46,199 nucleotides of DNA, taken from Oscillospiraceae bacterium (lineage in GTDB: Bacteria > Bacillota > Clostridia > Oscillospirales > Acutalibacteraceae). Under the pieces are notes generated by a model. The model was not told the DNA's origin. It made no database searches and was given only the letters and a program-made list of their open reading frames with translations. Positions 40,556-46,199 of this stretch are shown here, piece after piece. The DNA is taken from assembly GCA_902774035.1 (NCBI GenBank), contig CACYHA010000006.1, positions 202,779 through 248,977 on the forward strand. The letters are read 5' to 3'. Position numbers and translations under genes: made by a program. Position 1 is the stretch's first letter; every line of letters starts with the position of its first letter.

Positions 40556-41635
40556 ATGAGATACATCATCAGCGACGAAAAATTCCATTTCAAATCCGCT
40601 TTTGATACAGAGACCGGGGCCTATGTGCGTACCGGAATTCTGGATGAAAACGGCAAGGATACCGGGGTGGATCCGTTCATGGCATCTTTTCCGCATCTGA
40701 TTGATGTGGGCGTAATGGGGCATTGTATCCACGGAAAGACCGGTTTGTGTGCAAAGGCGGGCATCGGCTGTTATCAGAGCGGGCTCCTAGTTGAACAGCC
40801 GAATATGACAGTGGAGCACTTCCGCTGGATTGCGGAACAGTGCAGAGGCAGATGCAATCAGTTGGCACTGGGCGGTCGGGGTGATCCCGACCAGCATGAG
40901 CATTTTGAAGAGCTGCTGCAGATCAGCCGGGAAAATAACCTGGTGCCGAACTTCACGACTTCCGGTTACGGTATGACGCCGGAGATTGCCGCACTGTGCA
41001 AACAGTACTGCGGCGCTGTGGCAGTGAGCTGGTATCGAAGCACTTATACGCTGAATGCAATCCGGATGCTGCTGGATGCAGGGGTAAAAACCAATATCCA
41101 CTATGTGCTCGGAAAAAACAGCATCGATGAGGCGATCGACCGGCTGGAACGCAATGACTTCCCCGCCGGAATCAACGCGGTCATCTTCCTGCTGCACAAG
41201 CCGGCGGGTCAGGGCTCGCAGGCGAATGTGCTGGACTTCACCGACCCGCGTGCGGCACGGTTCTTTGATCAGGTGGACAAGCGTCATCCGTTCAAAGTTG
41301 GTATGGACTCCTGCAACGTACCCGGCGCAATCCACTACTGCAAGCATATCCTGCCGGAGTCGCTGGATACCTGCGAGGGCGCACGGTTCAGCTGCTATAT
41401 CGGCGCCGATATGATCATGGTGCCATGTTCATTTGATCAGCACAAGCTTTATCAAGTGCAATTGAATGAAAGCACGTGCATAGAGGATGCGTGGAACAGC
41501 GAACCATTTGAACGCTTCCGCAGCAAACTGCGCGGTGCCTGCCCGGAATGTGAAAAGAAAGCACTCTGTCTGGGCGGCTGTCCGCTGATGCCGGAGATTG
41601 TATTTTGCAACAGTGAAAAAAGAAAGACAATATAA
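40556..41635 (+). CDS. Radical SAM/SPASM-type protein with non-canonical cluster motif
   Basis: 359 residues. LIDVGVMGHCIHGKTGLCAK and GIGCYQSGL place cysteines at 57, 65 and 72 (C-x7-C-x6-C) instead of CxxxCxxC. Downstream the radical SAM barrel continues with QLALGGRGDPDQHEHFEELLQISREN (GGxGDP glycine motif), VPNFTTSGYGMT, and AVAVSWY. The C-terminus carries a SPASM/twitch-like Cys set: FSCYIGADMIMVPC, then CPECEKKALCLGGCP. SPASM enzymes typically modify peptides or proteins, and auxiliary clusters fit that. Neighbouring genes could include the substrate, the 42331 protein being the best candidate. Confidence 0.75.
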   Translation: MRYIISDEKFHFKSAFDTETGAYVRTGILDENGKDTGVDPFMASFPHLIDVGVMGHCIHGKTGLCAKAGIGCYQSGLLVEQPNMTVEHFRWIAEQCRGRCNQLALGGRGDPDQHEHFEELLQISRENNLVPNFTTSGYGMTPEIAALCKQYCGAVAVSWYRSTYTLNAIRMLLDAGVKTNIHYVLGKNSIDEAIDRLERNDFPAGINAVIFLLHKPAGQGSQANVLDFTDPRAARFFDQVDKRHPFKVGMDSCNVPGAIHYCKHILPESLDTCEGARFSCYIGADMIMVPCSFDQHKLYQVQLNESTCIEDAWNSEPFERFRSKLRGACPECEKKALCLGGCPLMPEIVFCNSEKRKTI

Positions 41636-41650
41636 AGGAAGAAACTTGTT

Positions 41651-42274
41651 ATGTCAGCAACAATTAAATGCCCTGATGAACTGAAACAAAGCATTATCAA
41701 TGATCTTTCCGGAGTACCATCAAACACCAATTTGTCTTTGATAGAATTATTGAAGTTAATAAATGCCGATGAAACCGATGTTTCAATCGAGGAAACACCA
41801 GAAGGCCTGTACATTGATTTCCCCGGGGGAGAGATATATGGCTTCACATTGAATTATGTATTTGCAGTAACAAATGTTTTTTCAAAATTAAAACGCAAGT
41901 ATCCGAATATTGGGATTTTCGGCATATGTTGTTGTTATGAAACCGTCAGTGGTACTACAATCGGTCCGCTTTTCCACTGCGAACCTTCCGATAAAGCCCT
42001 CAGAGTTGTTGAAAAATGGCAGCAGTGTGCTGTTTGTGGAGAGGTTCTTGAAACTGATACGTTTTACAATAGCAGCCGATGGGATTTTGGAGAAGGGGAA
42101 GAATTCTGCTTGTGCAGTCCAGAATGTATGCGGGCATACCTTGAAAACGGCTATACATTTATACTTAACACGAATCATTTGTGGACTGAAGAACAAGAAG
42201 AAGCCTATTATGACGACAAACTCACCATAGAAGAATTCTTGAAGCAAATGCTTGAAAGTTCAGAACTTCATTGA
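41651..42274 (+). CDS. Hypothetical protein with treble-clef zinc finger
   Basis: 207 residues. After a mixed alpha/beta first part (LSLIELLKLINADETDVSIEE) it has CAVCGEVLETDTFY ... FCLCSPECMRAYLENG near residues 122-165: CxxC plus CxxxC, as in treble-clef fingers. It is 15 bp after the radical SAM gene, RBS AAGGAAG. No family recognised. Confidence 0.55.
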   Translation: MSATIKCPDELKQSIINDLSGVPSNTNLSLIELLKLINADETDVSIEETPEGLYIDFPGGEIYGFTLNYVFAVTNVFSKLKRKYPNIGIFGICCCYETVSGTTIGPLFHCEPSDKALRVVEKWQQCAVCGEVLETDTFYNSSRWDFGEGEEFCLCSPECMRAYLENGYTFILNTNHLWTEEQEEAYYDDKLTIEEFLKQMLESSELH

Positions 42275-42330
42275 GTTTTTTACCATGTCATGAAAAAAGA
42301 AAAACAGTATAGAATTACGGAGGATAAACT

Positions 42331-42987
42331 ATGAAAATCAGAACTGACTTTGTGACCAATTCAAGCAGCAGCTGTTTTGTTGCGATAAATGTCAAAGGCA
42401 ACACATTAAATGAGTATTTGAAGCAGCATAATTTGATGAATATCTTTAATCACGTTAAGTGGAGATATGAGGATGGGCTGCTTTTGGAAACAGAATTGAA
42501 TCGGAGCTTTTCGATGAGTTTGTGCGGCATTCTTGAAGATTACCTTGAAAATTACCGTGACTATGGAGAAGAATTTGAAATAGAATATAACGAGAGCGAA
42601 AGAAACGATCCGGAAGCAGTGGAAGATTTGATTTGCTTTTTGAAAGAGAACAAATCTGTCATTGATGCCGAATCAGAGGGAAGCATTGAAATACTTGCTT
42701 CTCTTAACGAAGACGGCTTCGCATATGCTCAGGAACTAATCTATAAGAATCAGCACGGCACATTGAAAAAGTGGCCGTTTGCAGATGGTTGGAATGAAGG
42801 CTATAAAAAAATCCAAGAGTTCAACCTGAAATGGTGGAACGGAGAAATAGAGGGATTGTATGGCTTTGGTCCGATTTTTGAATTGATTTGGACCTCAAAA
42901 GGGTTAGAAGAAGCATTTGAGAAAACCGGTCAAATTGAAGAATTTGATGTATCTAAGCTCGTAGAAGATACAACAGCAAACGTATAA
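42331..42987 (+). CDS. Hypothetical protein with MKIRTDFVTNSSSSCF N-terminus
   Basis: 218 residues, RBS GGAGG. It begins MKIRTDFVTNSSSSCFVAI. I recall the start RTDFVTNSSSSSF from many otherwise unrelated Clostridial proteins, so it looks like a recognition or leader motif; that recollection is not checked. The rest is acidic alpha/beta (LEDYLENYRDYGEEFEIEYN, WWNGEIEGLYGFGPIFELIW). It is the last gene of the cluster that includes the radical SAM enzyme. Confidence 0.6.
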   Translation: MKIRTDFVTNSSSSCFVAINVKGNTLNEYLKQHNLMNIFNHVKWRYEDGLLLETELNRSFSMSLCGILEDYLENYRDYGEEFEIEYNESERNDPEAVEDLICFLKENKSVIDAESEGSIEILASLNEDGFAYAQELIYKNQHGTLKKWPFADGWNEGYKKIQEFNLKWWNGEIEGLYGFGPIFELIWTSKGLEEAFEKTGQIEEFDVSKLVEDTTANV

Positions 42988-43019
42988 ACAAACTAAACAT
43001 TCTGTATGGGTGCATTTCC

Positions 43020-43076
43020 CTGCCACAACTGCCACAAACCGGGTTTCCGTGGCACCTGTGGCACTTGTGGCACCTT
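43020..43076. repeat. Short GTGGCA direct and inverted repeats
   Basis: TGCCACAACTGCCACAAACC is followed by GTGGCACC, TGTGGCAC, TTGTGGCACC: two units inverted against three. The halves can form a long stem. It lies between the convergent 42987 stop and the sigma-factor stop. It may mark the end of the integrated element. Confidence 0.5.
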
Positions 43077-43121
43077 TTCCCAACATACCTTCGTTTGTTT
43101 TACCCGCCGAAAAAGAACATT

Positions 43122-43160
43122 GCCGCCGATTGGCCTTTATGGTCTGTCGGCGGCTTTTTT
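43122..43160. terminator. Terminator between convergent genes
   Basis: GCCGCCGAT-TGG.../...GTCGGCGGC followed by TTTTTTGTTTTT on the plus strand. Confidence 0.7.
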
Positions 43161-43172
43161 GTTTTTGCACAT

Positions 43173-44066
43173 TCATTCCGGCGTGAACCAGCCGGAGGCA
43201 ATCAACTGTTTCCGCATCTTCTCCAGGGCTTTGTTGATCGTCCGACGAACGGTGGCTTCGCTGGCAATCTGATGGTAGGCAGCGATCTCATACAGCGCAA
43301 GCGGCCGGCGGCGCTGTACGGTTCCGCCTTCCAGCTCGTGCAGGCCTTGACATGCCGGGCAAAAACCGAACGCTTCTCCAAGGATTTCCTGCTCCTTCCA
43401 TGTGAGAGAGCGGTAGGCATCCCAGAGCGCTTTGGAGCGGTTGGACGAGAAGAACACCTTCTCCGGCCGGTAAGTCAGATCGCGCGTCAGGTCAATTTCC
43501 TTTTTGTTGCCATCGTTGTCCTTGACCGTTTGATGGATGTCGTCGATCTTCGTGTTGCGCAAACCGGCAGCAAGAATCTCGCGCGTGGTTTTGACGCTGC
43601 GGCCGATCGCGCCGGCAATTTTCTCTATCGTTGCAGCGTCGTTCTTGCAGTCCTCCTGATTGTAAATCGCCATGGCCTTGCGCAGGATGTAATCCCGGCC
43701 CTCGCTCGGCACGGTGAATCCCCGCCGCATGGTGCGGACATAGGCAAGGATCTCTTTTTTCATATAGGGACGCATGAACGCCTCAAACGGAACGCCCCGC
43801 GTCGGGTCATACTGCTCCAATGCATGAAGCATGCCGGTCACGGCTGTCATCTTGAAGTCGATGAAGTGGCCGAACATCGAATAGTTTTGCACAGCACCCA
43901 TCGCGATGTCGTTCAGCTTTTTCTCCCAGGCTGCCAGCATCCAGCGAAAATATTTTTCATCGCCTGTGTTCAGATACAGCATGACAAGCGACTGAAACTT
44001 CGGCTCATCCTCATGCGGATAGTCACGGGCCTGCAGAATATACAGTTCCTTTTCCCATTCCTTCAC
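43173..44066 (-). CDS. Sigma-70-family sigma factor
   Basis: 297 residues from GTG 44066 with GGAGG eight bases ahead. Region 2: AMGAVQNYSMFGHFIDFKMTA, LHALEQYDPTRGVPFEAFMRPYMKKEILAYVR. Region 3: ATIEKIAGAIGRSVKTTREIL. Region 4: LTWKEQEILGEAFGFCP ... YEIAAYHQIASEATVRRTINKALEKMRKQL. The insert between 3 and 4 and the CPAC in region 4 are unusual. It is likely an element-encoded sigma factor of the type in Clostridial integrative elements, downstream of and four bases from the DUF6076-like gene. Its target promoters are unknown. Confidence 0.75.
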   Translation of the reverse strand: MKEWEKELYILQARDYPHEDEPKFQSLVMLYLNTGDEKYFRWMLAAWEKKLNDIAMGAVQNYSMFGHFIDFKMTAVTGMLHALEQYDPTRGVPFEAFMRPYMKKEILAYVRTMRRGFTVPSEGRDYILRKAMAIYNQEDCKNDAATIEKIAGAIGRSVKTTREILAAGLRNTKIDDIHQTVKDNDGNKKEIDLTRDLTYRPEKVFFSSNRSKALWDAYRSLTWKEQEILGEAFGFCPACQGLHELEGGTVQRRRPLALYEIAAYHQIASEATVRRTINKALEKMRKQLIASGWFTPE

Positions 44067-44069
44067 TTG

Positions 44070-45197
44070 TCACCCCTCCCGTTGTGCTTGCATGTGCCGC
44101 TCGACCTCCGCATAAAACGGACGCTTGCGCATTTCCTTTTCGTATTGATGATTCGCATATTCCGGGTCTCTGCGCGCCCGGTCGCGTTTTTCTTCGGCCA
44201 GCAGCTTTGCCCGTTCTGCAAACTCTTCCGTGATATTGCCGCGGTTCACATCCTGCCGGATGCCGCCCCGGCGGGTCGTATAGATCTTCGTCACCGGGCT
44301 GTCTTTTTCGGCGCGTGTTTTGTATTTCAGCGCGGCATATTGCTTGCAGCTGTACATTCTGCCGCCGTTCTTCGGACGAAAGCCGGAATAGCCGTTGCAG
44401 ATCTTCTGCTCGTGTCCGGAGGTGACAAGAAAGTACTTGCCGCAGACGATACATTTGCGCGGATAATGGCCGCAGCGCAGGCCTTCATAGTAATCCGTGA
44501 AAACCAGATCCAGATAGGTCTCAAAGCAGATACGTCTGCCGATTTCGGTTTTGCCTTTGCTTGTCTGAATCTCCGTATAGGAAAGCAGGCTGCTGGCAGC
44601 GTTTGCTTTCAAATCGTTGAATACCGGCCGGAGAAGCATCTCGGTGGTATGCTTTTCGTCGCAAGAATATGCGTCGGCAATCGGATGAATGTGGTTGAAG
44701 AGAAAGCGAAAGTCCATCGGCAGACCGAGCAGCATCCGTGAAATGTGGATCAGCGCACGCACCGTGTTTTCATAACAGGTCTGATACGCCGGGTACTTGA
44801 CGAACGGGAACTTGCGCTCCCATGCTTCTTCGCTCTCCATAAATGGCTTTTCTTCCACAGACTGAAGGACAGTGCGGATATCTTCGTTGAAGAGCGCATT
44901 CAAATTCCCGATCTGTTCCGGCGTCTGAAACATCTGCAGCGGCTTCAGTTCCCGATAAGTTTTCAGAATGTCGAAAATATATGTGCGGATGGCGTCAAGG
45001 TCGTTGGAAGTGAACGCACCTCGGCGCACCTCAAATTCCAGCGCCCGCCCCTCTGGTAGAAACGCTTCTCCTTTTTCAACCAGTTCACTGTGGCGCAGCA
45101 TTTCCACACACAGAGCGCCGAGGGGATACTTTTTGCCGCGAAGATACAGATGGCGATCGGTAAACTCCGCCGTGAAGTTTTGAAACAGGGCTTCCAA
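44070..45197 (-). CDS. DUF6076-like protein with Cys-rich zinc motif
   Basis: The stop overlaps the sigma-factor RBS region. I place the start at TTG 45197, because a full GGAGGTGA lies eight bases before it; ATG 45254 is a longer alternative with no RBS. 375 residues. CHYPRKCIVCGKYFLVTSGHEQKIC ... CKQYAALKY in the C-terminal half (GHYPRKCIVCGKYFLV) is a recombinase-like zinc finger. The N-terminal part is helical (LRHSELVEKGEAFLP, YIFDILKTYRELKPLQM). Family name is from memory (DUF6076) and moderately sure. The operon is under the promoter with LexA-like box. Confidence 0.6.
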   Translation of the reverse strand: MEALFQNFTAEFTDRHLYLRGKKYPLGALCVEMLRHSELVEKGEAFLPEGRALEFEVRRGAFTSNDLDAIRTYIFDILKTYRELKPLQMFQTPEQIGNLNALFNEDIRTVLQSVEEKPFMESEEAWERKFPFVKYPAYQTCYENTVRALIHISRMLLGLPMDFRFLFNHIHPIADAYSCDEKHTTEMLLRPVFNDLKANAASSLLSYTEIQTSKGKTEIGRRICFETYLDLVFTDYYEGLRCGHYPRKCIVCGKYFLVTSGHEQKICNGYSGFRPKNGGRMYSCKQYAALKYKTRAEKDSPVTKIYTTRRGGIRQDVNRGNITEEFAERAKLLAEEKRDRARRDPEYANHQYEKEMRKRPFYAEVERHMQAQREG

Positions 45198-45254
45198 GGC
45201 TGTCACCTCCCATGGATTTGTAACGGATGTGTTTTTTTGCCTGTAACGGCTCAT

Positions 45255-45276
45255 GTACGATTTTTTGAAAAAGTAC
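45255..45276. promoter_or_regulatory. GTAC-flanked imperfect palindrome
   Basis: GTACGATTTTTTGAAAAAGTAC; a related site GTACGAAAAAGCGTAC lies at 45395-45410. The pair flanks the divergent control region and may bind the element's regulator. Confidence 0.4.
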
Positions 45277-45318
45277 GTATTAAATTGCCGGGAGGGTTGA
45301 AACCGAATTGGCGAACGA

Positions 45319-45365
45319 GAACATCTGTTCGATACAATCATATACCATTCCAAAAAGAATTGCAA
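45319..45365 (-). promoter_or_regulatory. Promoter of DUF6076/sigma operon with LexA-like box
   Basis: Minus strand TTGCAA (45360-45365), 17-bp spacer, TATGAT (45337-45342). GAACATCTGTTC (45319-45330, GAAC-n4-GTTC) lies where transcription starts. It fits the Gram-positive LexA core, so SOS induction is possible. Confidence 0.6.
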
Positions 45366-45444
45366 GCAAAACCCTTTTCGAACGGTGTTTTGCTGTACGA
45401 AAAAGCGTACTTTACAAAAATTCGTGTCTTCCGACCCTCATCTG

Positions 45445-45478
45445 GCGTCTTTTCCAAACGAAAAGGCGCTATTTTTAT
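45445..45478 (+). terminator. Terminator-like hairpin in the leader of the DUF927 gene
   Basis: GCGTCTTTT / AAAAGGCGC followed by TATTTTTATT, 70 bp before the DUF927 frame. It might attenuate it. Confidence 0.5.
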
Positions 45479-45548
45479 TGCCCGAAGGAGGTGTGAGAAC
45501 ACGCAGGGACAGCGTTACCATCCATAATATTTCAATGTCAGAAGGGAG

Positions 45549-46199
45549 GTGAATTTTACGGAAAACCTTGAATCATTGCTGCCCGAAGGCTACAGGATCA
45601 AAGACAACGCTTTGTATTTTTTGAAGCCAGGCAAGGGCGAACCGACGGAAGTGCTGCTGTGCAATTTCATTCCTTATGTTGTGTCGGAGATCATTCTGGA
45701 CAGCGGCGGCAAAACCGACCGCGCCTATGAGATCGAGGGCATCGACAAAAACGGCTGTCTGCTGCCGCGAATCACGATTGCTGAAAAGGACTTCGACCGC
45801 ATGGAGTGGGTGCGCCAGAACTGGGGCATGATCTGCAACATCGCGCCCGATTTTAACGCTGCGCGCCGGCTGCGTTATGTGCTGCAGGAGACCGCCGACC
45901 GGGCCGAGCGCAAACGCCACTACGTCACGACAGGTTGGCGGGAACTAAGCGGAAAGTGGGTCTATCTCTCGCCCGGCGACCCGGAACATACCGTGGAACT
46001 GGAAAACCGTCTGCAGGGCTACGGCCTCTGCCGGAAGGACGACAAGTCCTTCCTCCGGCTGGTACCGAAACTGCTGGATACCGTTGCCCCATCGAATGTG
46101 ATGTATCCGCTGGTTGCCTATGCGTTCTCGTCGGTGCTGAACCGGTTTTTGAAACAGGCCGGAAGCGAACCGAAAACGATTCTGATGCTGCTCGGCAAG
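45549..46199 (+). CDS. DUF927-domain protein, N-terminal part
   Basis: Open to the window end; 217 residues visible. ITIAEKDFDRMEWVRQNWGMICNI and AERKRHYVTTGWRELSGKWVYLSPG are the DUF927 signature; such proteins are primase/helicase-like ATPases of integrative elements, and LMLLGK at the very end would be the strand before Walker A. The start is unclear: GTG 45549 lies within the Shine-Dalgarno GGAGGTGA; the in-frame codon at ideal spacing is ACG 45558; next is TTG 45576. I give the GTG. Confidence 0.6.
   Translation, partial: MNFTENLESLLPEGYRIKDNALYFLKPGKGEPTEVLLCNFIPYVVSEIILDSGGKTDRAYEIEGIDKNGCLLPRITIAEKDFDRMEWVRQNWGMICNIAPDFNAARRLRYVLQETADRAERKRHYVTTGWRELSGKWVYLSPGDPEHTVELENRLQGYGLCRKDDKSFLRLVPKLLDTVAPSNVMYPLVAYAFSSVLNRFLKQAGSEPKTILMLLGK

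Noticed and set aside
43065-44741. 558-codon plus-strand frame opposite the sigma factor and DUF6076-like gene
   Set aside because: Antisense to two genes with recognisable domains; no motif or RBS.

Overview
The window looks like a chromosomal stretch of a gut Clostridia bacterium (Oscillospiraceae/Ruminococcaceae type, roughly 50% GC). This rests on sigma-A promoters of TTGACA-17-TATAAT type, GGAGG ribosome binding sites, GTG/TTG starts, TnpV-like transposon proteins and the protein families themselves; no rRNA or intact tRNA is present to confirm it. Most of the window is accessory DNA: short gene modules, decayed gene fragments and repeats between a few long operons.

Layout. 1-2.5 kb: tail of an acyltransferase (GNAT_C type), a broken glycerophosphodiesterase and a DUF4832 glycosidase. 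2.6-4.5 kb: a scrapyard of palindromes, a SLOG remnant, an antitoxin remnant, a HIRAN gene, a 0.2-kb repeat and an MBL-fold pseudogene behind an intact promoter with five 21-bp-phased sites. 4.6-13.6 kb: two large secreted glycosidase-like proteins (GH127 and a six-hairpin enzyme) separated by a SWIM protein, an HTH/AAA/nuclease protein and a Cro/CI regulator. 13.9-16.3 kb: two TnpV-like genes, a HipA-like kinase, a tRNA-Arg relic and a 50-residue cationic peptide under a consensus promoter. 16.3-19.7 kb: DUF2971, a ParE/Phd toxin-antitoxin pair, a divergent XRE/SLOG pair with three operators, and an 89-aa gene behind what appears to be a SAM-clan riboswitch with terminator. 19.9-25.3 kb: a J-domain-like coiled coil, HIRAN and ADP-ribosylglycohydrolase operon, followed by an EF-hand-like membrane protein, a 22-residue-repeat CFI-box protein and a Thr-rich anchored protein, with decayed duplicates between them.

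25.9-38.1 kb is a coherent six-gene defence operon: vsr, a 5mC methylase (drmMII), drmE, drmA, drmB, then a NERD-nuclease/SF1-helicase fusion. This is a class 2 DISARM restriction system in which I see no PLD nuclease (drmC); the NERD-helicase sits in its place. 38.2-43.0 kb is a run of co-directional small genes of unknown role around a radical SAM/SPASM enzyme with an unusual cluster motif, ending in a protein that begins with a TNSSSSCF-type N-terminus. 43.2-46.2 kb is the edge of an integrated element: a sigma factor plus a DUF6076-like gene on the minus strand under a promoter overlapping a LexA-like box, and a divergent DUF927 protein cut by the window end.

The best-supported biology is the DISARM variant. 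The least explained are the riboswitch-controlled 89-aa protein, the radical SAM/TNSSSSCF cluster and the J-like/HIRAN/ARH operon.
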